Assembly (NCBI GenBank): GCA_023253295.1
Contig: JALRGZ010000002.1
Location: forward strand, 1 to 36,297
DNA length: 36,297 nt
Direction: 5' to 3'
Source: Flavobacterium sp.
GTDB taxonomy: Bacteria > Bacteroidota > Bacteroidia > Flavobacteriales > Flavobacteriaceae
Under the pieces are notes generated by a model. The model saw nothing but the letters and a program-made list of their open reading frames with translations, ran no database searches and was not told the DNA's origin. The translations under genes were made by a program, and so were the position numbers. Every line of letters starts with the position of its first letter. Position 1 is the stretch's first letter. This document shows, in pieces, positions 24,933 through 32,577 of this stretch.

Positions 24933-26210
24933 ATGCACAAACGAAACAAAGATGAAAAATTACATAATTGTAGAAGAAAAAAAAAAGTTGCAATCTCATA
25001 CAATAATTACCGCTTAAAGCAAATTATAGGGGTTCATTCTACTTACAATGTCGGTGATATATATATAGGCATCGTTGTTAGTATCTTAAAAAACATTAAT
25101 ATAGCTTTTGTTAAATTGGATAGATGGAATCAAAATGGTTTCATGGTTATTAAAGACGAATTTTTTTTTACTTTTAGAGAAAATGTAAATATAGGAGAGC
25201 AAATAATTGTTCAGATAGCTAAGGAGCAAATTAGCAAGAAAGGACCTACAGTTACAAGAAATATCAACATAGACAACGAATATTTGGGAGTCCACTTATA
25301 TAATAGGGGGCGTTTGTCTATAGAACAAGAACTCAAAATTCATAGCAATAAATATTTAAAAACTATTGGCATACTAACCAAACCCAATGGCATTTGTTTA
25401 AATATTAAAAGAAAAACAAATGAGATAAATGTATGGGAACTGATTGATTATTTGAGGGAAGTAGATACAAAAGTAACATCAATAAGAAACAAAATAGAGC
25501 AGACAACAAGAGTACCTTGCTTGATAACATCAAAACAAGGAATAATAGATATTATCTTAAAAAAGAACTTAGTCCAAAAAGATACGACAATAGTTACTAA
25601 ATCAAAAAATCAAGCATTAGAAATAAAGAGGGAAATTATTTCTAAAAGTAATAACAAAAAAAGAATCTACATAGAATATTGTAAGGGAAAAACATTTAGG
25701 AATTTTCATTATTACATAGAACATTTTATAAGGAAGGGACTCGAATCAAGAATAGAGTTGTCTACAGGTGGTCACATAATCATAGAAAAAACTGAAGCAC
25801 TTACATCAATAGATGTTAATTCAGGATCATTTAGTAAAATTAGTTCATCTAGGGAAACGATCCTTTGGATTAATTTAGCGGCAACGAAAGAAATTGTTTA
25901 TCAGTTACAACTAAAGAACATCAGTGGAATTATTGTCATAGACTTTATTGGGATGATTAACCAGAATGATCAACTATCTTTACTGGAATACTTAGATACA
26001 CAAATACAATCGAATTTAGATGGAAGTCAAGTTATACAAATTTCTGAAATAGGACTAGTCGAAATAACAAGACGAAGAGAAGAAAGAAACATTTATGATA
26101 TGTTTAGTAAGAAATGTGTAGAGTGTAAAGGAAGCGGACGTATTATACAAAAGAAATCAACTAATAAGCTTTCAACATATTTTCTAGAAACTAGCCCTTT
26201 ATTTGGATAG
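24933..26210 (+). CDS. rne: Ribonuclease E/G family endonuclease
   Basis: This is a plastid-encoded RNase E/G, expected to cut single-stranded AU-rich RNA in mRNA decay, rRNA and tRNA maturation. At 425 residues it holds only the catalytic core. An S1-like region is near residues 40-110, the 5'-sensor region comes next, and the DNase I-like metal site has aspartates at 294 (TSIDVNSGSF) and 337 (VIDFIGM). The zinc-link cysteines CVEC are at 395-398. There is no long C-terminal degradosome scaffold. The start is uncertain because the Lys-rich first 20 residues are not conserved. It lies just upstream of trnR(ccg) and the tmRNA gene. Confidence 0.92.
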   Translation: MHKRNKDEKLHNCRRKKKVAISYNNYRLKQIIGVHSTYNVGDIYIGIVVSILKNINIAFVKLDRWNQNGFMVIKDEFFFTFRENVNIGEQIIVQIAKEQISKKGPTVTRNINIDNEYLGVHLYNRGRLSIEQELKIHSNKYLKTIGILTKPNGICLNIKRKTNEINVWELIDYLREVDTKVTSIRNKIEQTTRVPCLITSKQGIIDIILKKNLVQKDTTIVTKSKNQALEIKREIISKSNNKKRIYIEYCKGKTFRNFHYYIEHFIRKGLESRIELSTGGHIIIEKTEALTSIDVNSGSFSKISSSRETILWINLAATKEIVYQLQLKNISGIIVIDFIGMINQNDQLSLLEYLDTQIQSNLDGSQVIQISEIGLVEITRRREERNIYDMFSKKCVECKGSGRIIQKKSTNKLSTYFLETSPLFG

Positions 26211-26260
26211 AATATAAGAATAAGAAAGTACAATAATATGTTATAATCTTCTTGTTATAA

Positions 26261-26333
26261 GGGCGTGTAACTCAGTGGATAGAGTGTCAGATTCCGGACC
26301 TGATGGTCGTGGGTTCAATTCCCGCCATGCCTG
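26261..26333 (+). tRNA. trnR(ccg): tRNA-Arg (CCG)
   Basis: The acceptor GGGCGTG pairs with CATGCCT, the T arm is GTGGG-TTCAATT-CCCGC, and the loop TTCCGGA gives anticodon CCG. The last pair of the anticodon stem is an A-C mismatch (31-39). This tRNA is retained in red-lineage plastids and reads rare CGG codons. A TATAAT box sits about 15 bases upstream. Confidence 0.92.
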
Positions 26334-26405
26334 TTGACAATCATAATTTATTGTGAAAAATATTAGTGTATAATTTTTATTGTGGTATAAATAGATTCAG
26401 ACATT

Positions 26406-26722
26406 GGGGCTGTAATGGTATCGACACTCTAGAAGATACAATAATGTGATGCAAGCCGAGATTTGGTCATTCTTGTAAAAACGACCTAAACAATAAATGC
26501 AAATAATATAGTAAAATTCTCTAAAACTTACGCATTCGCATAAATATTTAGACGAATTTAATTAGAAGTAAACAATCAATTAAACAGGAATAAATAAAAT
26601 TCCAAGCTGAAATTAAGGAAAGAAAAAATAAAGTCGGTTTCAGATTTTGTATGAAACTAAGCTTGTGAATGAATATACTGTATAATCTATAGTGGACGTG
26701 GGTTCAAATCCCACCAGCTCCA
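26406..26722 (+). ncRNA. ssrA: Transfer-messenger RNA (tmRNA)
   Basis: tmRNA rescues stalled ribosomes and tags the unfinished proteins for proteolysis. The 5' end GGGGCTG and the 3' end CAGCTCC with discriminator A form the tRNA-like acceptor, and GTGGG-TTCAAAT-CCCAC is the T arm. The resume codon GCA at 26499 opens a tag reading frame ANNIVKFSKTYAFA followed by TAA (26499-26543). The tag ends in a small hydrophobic pair, as expected for a Clp/FtsH degron. CCA is not encoded. Plastid tmRNA is known from red-lineage algae. The tag partner SmpB must come from the nucleus. Confidence 0.95.
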
Positions 26723-26741
26723 GGAATTGTGCTAAATTTTC

Positions 26742-26827
26742 GCATTCGTGGCCGAGTGGTCGAAGGCGCCGGACTCATAATCCGTTTCTTGAAAAAGACA
26801 CCGCTGGTTCAAACCCAGCCGGATGCA
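26742..26827 (+). tRNA. trnI(cau): tRNA with CAU anticodon and long variable arm, probably tRNA-Ile (CAU)
   Basis: The acceptor GCATTCG pairs with CGGATGC, discriminator A; the T arm is GCTGG-TTCAAAC-CCAGC. The anticodon CAT is at 26776-26778 in the loop CTCATAA. The acceptor and D arm resemble the plastid tRNA-Ile(CAU), whose C34 is changed to lysidine by TilS so that it reads AUA. Unusually, the variable region is about 17 bases with a TCTT-GAAA-AAGA stem-loop, a class II structure. A tRNA-Met identity cannot be excluded from anticodon alone. The first anticodon-stem pair is a C-T mismatch. Confidence 0.75.
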
Positions 26828-26916
26828 TTAAATGAAAATGAAAAAAGTATTGTTAGACAAGATAATGAAGCCTAGAATATTATCAATACATAATAGGAAT
26901 AGAATCTCGAACTAAT

Positions 26917-27423
26917 ATGAAACATACTTTATCTGTTCTGGTAGAAGACGAATCAGGCGTATTAACTCGTATTGCAGGATTGTTCGCAAGACGAGGATTT
27001 AATATAGAAAGTTTAGCTGTAGGTCCTGCTGAAGAAATAGGAATTTCTCGTATAACAATGGTAGTGCCCTCCGACGAAAGGACAATAGAACAACTTACTA
27101 AGCAATTATATAAATTAGTAAATATACTAAAAGTAGAAGACATCACCAATCTTCCGTGTATAGAGAGAGAACTCATGCTAATTAAAATTCAAACTCAACT
27201 TAGTGAAAGGTCTGAGATTCTAGAGATAGCACAGGTATTTAGAGCTCACGTTGTGGACTTATCAGAAGATTCAATAATATTAGAAGTAACAGGAGATCCA
27301 GGTAAAACAGCTGCAATAGAAAAACTACTATCAAAGTTTTCTATTAAAGAAATTGCACGTACCGGAAAAATATCTCTTATTAGAGGATCAAACATAAGTA
27401 CTAATTATTTGAAGTCCGCGTAA
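26917..27423 (+). CDS. ilvH: Acetolactate synthase regulatory (small) subunit
   Basis: IlvH binds the catalytic IlvB subunit and gives feedback inhibition by valine in branched-chain amino acid synthesis. The N-terminal ACT domain (HTLSVLVEDESGVLTRIAGL, residues 3-22, and GFNIESLAVG) and the C-terminal domain with AHVVDLSEDSIILEVTGDPGK are complete in 168 residues. Plastid-encoded ilvB/ilvH are typical of red algae and cryptophytes. Only six bases separate its stop from the 3' end of the oppositely oriented trnL(uaa). Confidence 0.96.
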   Translation: MKHTLSVLVEDESGVLTRIAGLFARRGFNIESLAVGPAEEIGISRITMVVPSDERTIEQLTKQLYKLVNILKVEDITNLPCIERELMLIKIQTQLSERSEILEIAQVFRAHVVDLSEDSIILEVTGDPGKTAAIEKLLSKFSIKEIARTGKISLIRGSNISTNYLKSA

Positions 27424-27429
27424 AAAAAA

Positions 27430-27512
27430 TGGGGGTGGAGGGACTTGAACCCTCACGACCGTAAAGTCAACAGATTTTAAGTCTGTTGTGTCTACCATTC
27501 CACCACACCCCC
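27430..27512 (-). tRNA. trnL(uaa): tRNA-Leu (UAA), intron-free
   Basis: On the minus strand the acceptor GGGGGTG pairs with CACCCCC, and the anticodon loop CTTAAAA gives UAA; the long variable arm is typical of leucine tRNAs. The group I intron found in many cyanobacterial and green plastid copies is absent. Confidence 0.96.
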
Positions 27513-27542
27513 TTAATAAAATATACCCAACCTTTGCTTTTT

Positions 27543-27613
27543 AGGCGGCACCCAGATTTGAACTGGGGATGAAGGATTTGCAATCCCTTGCCTTACCACT
27601 TGGCTATACCGCC
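27543..27613 (-). tRNA. trnC(gca): tRNA-Cys (GCA)
   Basis: On the minus strand the acceptor GGCGGTA pairs with TGCCGCC, discriminator T, as needed for cysteinyl-tRNA synthetase. The loop TTGCAAA gives anticodon GCA. It lies 30 bases from trnL(uaa), so the two could be one transcript. Confidence 0.96.
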
Positions 27614-27688
27614 ATGCTATTGCTTTATATTATAGTAGTATAATTTTTTACTATCGTACATAAGTAAAAAATGTTTTTCAAAAAATGA

Positions 27689-27732
27689 TATATTTTCCTA
27701 ATAATTTAAAATTAAATTATTAGGAAAATATA
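27689..27732 (-). terminator. Terminator of the rbcL-rbcS-cbbX operon
   Basis: A perfect 20-base stem (TATATTTTCCTAATAATTTA) closes a 4-base loop just after the cbbX stop. In the direction of cbbX it runs into T-rich sequence, so it probably ends the operon. Confidence 0.8.
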
Positions 27733-27735
27733 ATT

Positions 27736-28617
27736 TTACTCTCTAAAAAGACGACTCTTCAGAATATCTATTGGCTGAATGGTAACTAAATCAGATTTAG
27801 TTAGGACTCTATCACCGGCAGCAAACATTCTGTTAGCTTGTCTCATTCTTGCTCTATCTATAGCATTTCTTACACTTCTAGCATTGGCGAAATGAGGCTG
27901 TGTCATTCTTAATTTTATATAATCCAGTAAGACTTTTTCTGATTCTTCTGTCAGTCTATACTGCTGTTCTTCAAGCATTATTTTTCCAATAATTAGAAGC
28001 TCTTCAGGACTGTAATCTGGGAAGTCTACGTGATTTGCAACTCTTGAAGACAGACCTGGGTTAGATTCATAAAAAGAGTCCATTCTCTCTTTATAGCCAG
28101 CAAAAATTATAACAAGATCATCACGCTGGTTTTCCATAACTTGTAAAAGAATTTCTATGGCTTCGGCACCATAATCTCTCTCATTATCCGGCTTATAAAG
28201 ATAGTAAGCTTCATCAATAAAAAGAACACCACCCATCGCACGCTTTAATACTTCTTTTGTTTTTGGTGCTGTATGACCAATATATTGTCCAACTAAGTCA
28301 TCACGAGTAACCGTTATTAGATGCCCCTTTCTTATATATCCTAGCCTAAATAAAATATCAGCCATCTTTAGTGCAACCGTTGTCTTACCAGTCCCTGGAC
28401 TACCAGTAAATGACATATGTAAATTAGGATTGGCAGAAGTAAGACCTAATAATTTTCTAAGGCGATGAACTAATAATAAAGCAGCAATTTCTTTGATTCT
28501 ATCTTTAACAGGCTTTAAACCTACTAAATCCTGCTCTAGTTCATCGAGTACTTGTTGAATTTGTCTATTCTCGTATTCCTCTTGAAGATTAACAAGAGTA
28601 TTATCTGTGGAAGTCAT
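27736..28617 (-). CDS. cbbX: Red-type Rubisco activase CbbX
   Basis: CbbX is an AAA+ motor that pulls on the Rubisco large-subunit C-terminus to remove inhibitory sugar phosphates. The 293-residue protein has Walker A GSPGTGKT at 72-79, Walker B VLFIDEA at 131-137, and the pore-loop tyrosine in QYIGHT at 111-116. The arginine-finger region with SNPGLSSRVANHVDFPDYS follows. It belongs to the form ID Rubisco operon here. Nuclear and plastid copies are thought to form a hetero-hexamer in red-lineage algae. A hairpin separates it from rbcS. Confidence 0.97.
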   Translation of the reverse strand: MTSTDNTLVNLQEEYENRQIQQVLDELEQDLVGLKPVKDRIKEIAALLLVHRLRKLLGLTSANPNLHMSFTGSPGTGKTTVALKMADILFRLGYIRKGHLITVTRDDLVGQYIGHTAPKTKEVLKRAMGGVLFIDEAYYLYKPDNERDYGAEAIEILLQVMENQRDDLVIIFAGYKERMDSFYESNPGLSSRVANHVDFPDYSPEELLIIGKIMLEEQQYRLTEESEKVLLDYIKLRMTQPHFANARSVRNAIDRARMRQANRMFAAGDRVLTKSDLVTIQPIDILKSRLFRE

Positions 28618-28645
28618 AATAAGAAATTATAAAAATATAAAAAAA

Positions 28646-28694
28646 AGATAACCTAAACACTCGGAGTTATTATCACATAGTGTTCAAGTTATCT
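28646..28694 (-). terminator. Hairpin between rbcS and cbbX
   Basis: AGATAAC..AACACT pairs with AGTGTT..GTTATCT with a 3-base internal mismatch, around a 17-base loop. It lies between the rbcS stop and the cbbX start and may reduce cbbX relative to the abundant Rubisco subunits. Confidence 0.55.
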
Positions 28695-28719
28695 AAAGAT
28701 TTAGTTAATTACTATTAAA

Positions 28720-29139
28720 TTAGTAACGCTCACCTTCTGGGCGAGTGCTAGCGTAACTTTGAATAGTGTAACGGATAGTTCTTGACTTCTCTTCTTGACG
28801 TTGTAGTTGGAAACCAGGCTCGTTAGAAGTTGGTCTTTGAACGATGAAAGAAAGACAGCAACTCTCAACACCACGTGAGTTGTCAAAAGCGTTAACCTTT
28901 ACGTAGTAAGATGGCTTAGCCTTACGACATGAGTTGATCTCAAACATAACAGCTGCTGGATCCTTAACACCGAATAGAGGAAGACCCCAAAGATCCCAGT
29001 AAGCGTTACGAGGATGTGGATCATCTGTAAATTCTACGTTAAGTGCCCAACCCTTACTAATAGCGTATTGGATTTGCTTAACGATTTGCTCGTCAGTTAG
29101 GTCTGGAAGGAAAGAAAATGCGCCTTGTGTTAATCTCAT
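28720..29139 (-). CDS. rbcS: Rubisco small subunit, form ID
   Basis: RbcS caps the L8S8 Rubisco core. The start MRLTQGAFSFLPDLTDEQI gives 139 residues; it is preceded by AAGGAG at good spacing. A GTG 13 codons upstream lies inside a hairpin and is unlikely. The motifs GWALNVEFTDDPHPRNAYWDLWGLPLFG and the C-terminal extension after VQRPTSNEPGFQL are typical of red-type small subunits, which carry an extra C-terminal beta hairpin in the central solvent channel. The gene is the second in the rbcL-rbcS-cbbX operon. Confidence 0.97.
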   Translation of the reverse strand: MRLTQGAFSFLPDLTDEQIVKQIQYAISKGWALNVEFTDDPHPRNAYWDLWGLPLFGVKDPAAVMFEINSCRKAKPSYYVKVNAFDNSRGVESCCLSFIVQRPTSNEPGFQLQRQEEKSRTIRYTIQSYASTRPEGERY

Positions 29140-29170
29140 GTTAAAGTACTCCTTTAGTATTTTATGTAGC

Positions 29171-29198
29171 TGTGACACTATTCAAGAATAGTGTCACA
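29171..29198 (-). terminator. Hairpin in the rbcL-rbcS spacer
   Basis: TGTGACACTATTC pairs perfectly with GAATAGTGTCACA, with a 2-base gap at the tip (so a slightly shorter stem in practice). It lies between rbcL and the rbcS ribosome-binding site. There is no T-run, so it is more likely an RNA processing or stability element than a terminator. Confidence 0.6.
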
Positions 29199-29243
29199 TA
29201 TCCTATATCAAACAGAGAGAAAATTCTCTATGTCGTCAATAGA

Positions 29244-30710
29244 TTATCTGTTAGCAGTAGCTGTCTCAACGAAGTCAGCTGTATCTGTAGAAGCATAGTT
29301 GAATGTAATATCCTTCCATAGATCTAAAGCTGTTTGAAGAGGACCACAGCTCTTAGCTGCTGTACGAAGGATGTCTGGACCTTGTGATAGGTAGTCACGA
29401 CCTTCGTTACGAGCTACAACCATGCTCTCAAGAGCTACACGGTTAGCAGTAGCACCAGCTTGAATACCATCAGGGTGACCGATAGTACCACCACCGAACT
29501 GAAGTACAACGTCATCACCTAGGTAGTGAATTAGTTGGTGCATTTGACCACAGTGAATACCACCTGAAGCTACAGGTAGACACTTGTTAAGAGCAGCCCA
29601 ATCTTGTGCGAAGAATAGACCTTGAGGTAGGTTAATCTCAGATTGAGTTGAAAGAAGAGTTGTGTAGAAACCTTTAACCATTAGAGGGTCTCCTTCAAGC
29701 TTACCTACAACAGTACCAGCGTGAATGTGGTCAACACCAGCCATACGCATCCACTTACAGATTACACGGAAGTTCATACCGTGAGTCTTTTGACGAGCGT
29801 ATGTAGAGTTACCAGCACGGTGTAAGTGAAGAATCATACTGTTCTCACGAGACCACTTAGCGATACTTTGGATAGCTGTGTAACCCATTACAAGGTCGAT
29901 CATGATGATCACAGATCCTAGCTCTTTACCGAACTCAGCACGCTCGTAAACGTCTTCCATTGTACCAGCAGTAACGTTGAAGTAGTGACCTTTAACTTCA
30001 CCACTAGCAGCAGATGCACGGTTAACACCTTCCATACCGAATAAGAAACGCTCTTTCCATCTCATGAATGGTTGAGAGTTGATGTTCTCATCATCCTTAA
30101 GGAAGTCTAGACCACCTTTAAGACCTTCGTAAACTACACGACCGTAGTTCTTACCAGAAAGACCTAGCTTAGGCTTAACAGTAGCACCAAGTAGAGGACG
30201 ACCGAACTTGTCTAGTCTCTCACGCTCTACAATTACACCTGTAGCTGGACCTTGGTATGTCTTAAGGTAAGCAACTGGCATACGCATATCTTCTAGACGT
30301 AAAGCATTAACGGCCTTGAAACCGAATACGTTACCAATGATAGAAGCAGTTAAGTTAGAAAGAGATCCTTCTTCGAATAGATCTAGTTCGTAAGCGATGT
30401 AAGCGAAGTATTGGTCTTGAGCACCTGGAACTGGGTCAACTCTGTAAGCTTTAGCTCTGTAAAGGTCACAAGCTGTTAGAAGGTCTGTCCATACAACAGT
30501 CCATGTAGCAGTAGAAGACTCACCAGCGATAGCTGCAGCACACTCTACAGGGTCAACACCTTTTTGAGGTGTCATACGGAACATAGCTAGTACGTCAGTA
30601 TCCTTGATAACGTAGTCAGCATCCCAGTAACCCATCTTAGCGTAAGGGATAACACCTGATTCGTAACGTTCGTTCTTGATTCGAGTCCGTGATTCTACGG
30701 ATTGAGACAT
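29244..30710 (-). CDS. rbcL: Rubisco large subunit, form ID
   Basis: RbcL fixes CO2 onto ribulose bisphosphate. The 488-residue protein is red-type (form ID): N-terminus MSQSVESRTRIKNERYESG, active-site lysines in TVKPKLGLSG (179 and 181) and the carbamylated lysine 205 in LDFLKDDEN with its Asp and Glu ligands. Loop 6 is in HAGTVVGKLEGDP. A strong ribosome-binding site AAAGGAGGA is upstream. Codon use is biased to C- or A-ending codons, as expected for a very highly expressed gene. rbcS and cbbX follow. Confidence 0.99.
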   Translation of the reverse strand: MSQSVESRTRIKNERYESGVIPYAKMGYWDADYVIKDTDVLAMFRMTPQKGVDPVECAAAIAGESSTATWTVVWTDLLTACDLYRAKAYRVDPVPGAQDQYFAYIAYELDLFEEGSLSNLTASIIGNVFGFKAVNALRLEDMRMPVAYLKTYQGPATGVIVERERLDKFGRPLLGATVKPKLGLSGKNYGRVVYEGLKGGLDFLKDDENINSQPFMRWKERFLFGMEGVNRASAASGEVKGHYFNVTAGTMEDVYERAEFGKELGSVIIMIDLVMGYTAIQSIAKWSRENSMILHLHRAGNSTYARQKTHGMNFRVICKWMRMAGVDHIHAGTVVGKLEGDPLMVKGFYTTLLSTQSEINLPQGLFFAQDWAALNKCLPVASGGIHCGQMHQLIHYLGDDVVLQFGGGTIGHPDGIQAGATANRVALESMVVARNEGRDYLSQGPDILRTAAKSCGPLQTALDLWKDITFNYASTDTADFVETATANR

Positions 30711-31369
30711 AAACTCCTCCTTTAACGTGTATTTTGAATGATAAAATTAGCCTGTGTAACACTAATAAATAGAAAATTACACTCTTGGCAGTTAATAATT
30801 AATGTTTTAACTCATTAACTTATACCTTGGTATTAATATTATCAGGAAATGAGACGTAAGTGATAATGTCTTTTTTATAAAATAGATAACTTTTTCTTAT
30901 ATATATTTTTTTTCTTATGTACAAAGAGAAAAATAATTATAAAAAATAGAATAAATAAAATATGTCTCTGCCGAGATATTATTCTAGTAAGACAAAACAA
31001 TACAAAACTATCTAAATGATAAAACAAGTGAAACTGTGTTTTTTCTATCACTGTATCGATTGTTTAAATAATGTCTATATAGAATAGAAACGAGAGTAAA
31101 GATTACTATATAAAAGAATGCAGTGTTAATAAAATTCAACATCCAATCTGAGAACAAAATATTCGCAGAATATAAACATCAATAATAAATAACAAATGGA
31201 AAAGACTAGAAAGAAAAATTAAACTAGAAGGTCTAAAACCAAATAAATAAAGAAAAAACTCATTTCAAATTGGGTTAGACGAATTTATAATGCAAATTAT
31301 ATAGCCAAACCATTCAAACAAGTAGAATAAATTTTAGAAAACTAGAAAGCACATTAAAACTAAAAAAGT
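30711..31369. promoter_or_regulatory. Divergent upstream region of rbcL and the Tic22-like gene
   Basis: About 660 AT-rich bases without a gene separate rbcL (minus) from the next plus-strand gene. The rbcL promoter should be near its left end. At 30790-30820 AGTTAAT and ATTAACT form an inverted repeat, and 30792-30802 is the palindrome TTAATAATTAA. Such T/A inverted repeats resemble LysR-type sites, and the plastid regulator RbcR (Ycf30) acts on rbcL in red algae, but the match is only suggestive. I see no clear -10/-35 pair and nothing else. Confidence 0.35.
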
Positions 31370-32530
31370 ATGAATTATATTTCAGATTATCTAGACAATT
31401 TGTTAGATGACAAAAGAGCAGATATGGTTTTTCCTTCTTTTCAAAATGTTCAAGTACAAGATCCATTATCTAAATTAATAAAATGGCTAAATACGGATAG
31501 AGGAGTGGGAATAAAAATAAAAAGCGAGGAAGATATACTAATTGAAGATTTTTTACCAACAAACAATAGTCAAATTATCCAATTAAATTTAGATAATAAC
31601 AAAAAAGATGATCCAAAAGAATTATCTCTTCTGAGAAGTAATAGAAGAAGTCCTAATTTTCCAACAGAACAACAGAAAGCGATATTAACAGAGCTGAAAA
31701 AGGTGCCAATATATACTGTGGTAAATGGTAATGATGAAATAATATTAGCATCGCCCAGAGAGGACACAAATAAGAGCTCGGTGCAATGGTTTTACGATCA
31801 ATACTATAATTGGTTTATTTGGAAAGAAGATCATGGTCCAATAACTGTAGGCTTGTTTTTTTCTAACAAACAAGACGCCGAATCCTATTTACATGAAATA
31901 TGCTTAAAAGATCCGCGTGGAGCACAAAATTTGGGACTTAGCGTAAAAACTACTGCGTTAGATACATTTTATTACTTGAATAGAACATCTAATCCTAGAG
32001 TTCAAGTGAGGATGATAAGTGATCTACAAGAATTAGATGAGCTACTTAGAATCCATATAAACAAGAATTTTTCTCTGATCCATCCAAAGCAAAAGTATGG
32101 TAAAAATTGGTTCAAAGGAACACCTATCTACATATTACGTACAGATGACATAAATGAAAACAGAGAATCGGGAAATAAAAAATTAATTTTCTTTAGCAAA
32201 AAAGATATTGAAAAAGTTTTAGAAGTTTATAAGAATAATAAAAAAGCCAATATTAATGAACCAAATATAGAAATCTATAATCTTGAAAACTATTTGTTAG
32301 ATTTAGAAAAGTCTTCTCTTTCAGCAATAAAGAAGTCAAGCTTTTTTCCCCCATATAAATCGTATAAAACAATTAGTGAAGATCTAGAATACAGAAATAC
32401 TGAGTCTTCAGAAAATAAAAAAATAAAAAAGATATTTGTAGAAAAAATGAAATCTGCGCAGAGATTCTGTAAAGGTGTCATTTGGTTAGTAACCTCAGAC
32501 ACCTTACCAAGTGAAGAAAATTCATGGTAA
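31370..32530 (+). CDS. ycf80: Tic22-like family protein, probably Ycf80
   Basis: This 386-residue protein is not one of the core plastid genes. Residues 113-205 have the Tic22-like pattern: PIYTVVNGNDEIILAS, GLFFSNKQDAESYLHEICLKDPR (the segment typical of Tic22/Ycf80) and LDTFYYLN. Tic22 relatives act in the envelope intermembrane space or cyanobacterial periplasm as chaperone-like factors. I see no signal peptide or membrane helix, so this copy is probably stromal. The first 110 residues and the Lys/Asn-rich last 120 look less ordered. The family name is from memory of red algal Ycf80. Confidence 0.6.
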   Translation: MNYISDYLDNLLDDKRADMVFPSFQNVQVQDPLSKLIKWLNTDRGVGIKIKSEEDILIEDFLPTNNSQIIQLNLDNNKKDDPKELSLLRSNRRSPNFPTEQQKAILTELKKVPIYTVVNGNDEIILASPREDTNKSSVQWFYDQYYNWFIWKEDHGPITVGLFFSNKQDAESYLHEICLKDPRGAQNLGLSVKTTALDTFYYLNRTSNPRVQVRMISDLQELDELLRIHINKNFSLIHPKQKYGKNWFKGTPIYILRTDDINENRESGNKKLIFFSKKDIEKVLEVYKNNKKANINEPNIEIYNLENYLLDLEKSSLSAIKKSSFFPPYKSYKTISEDLEYRNTESSENKKIKKIFVEKMKSAQRFCKGVIWLVTSDTLPSEENSW

Positions 32531-32577
32531 AGAAAATTGAAAGAGCAACATAATAATGTATTACTCTAAAAAATGTC

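Noticed and set aside
24707..24955. Open frame of 82 codons overlapping the end of psbV
   Set aside because: It overlaps the conserved C-terminus of psbV in another frame, crosses the psbV hairpin, and resembles no known protein.
26334..26339. TTGACA directly after trnR(ccg) as a tmRNA promoter -35
   Set aside because: The nearest TATAAT is 29 bases further on, too far for a normal spacer.
29140..29178. GTG start for rbcS, 13 codons upstream
   Set aside because: The extension lies partly in the rbcL-rbcS hairpin and is not conserved; the ATG at 29139 has a good AAGGAG.
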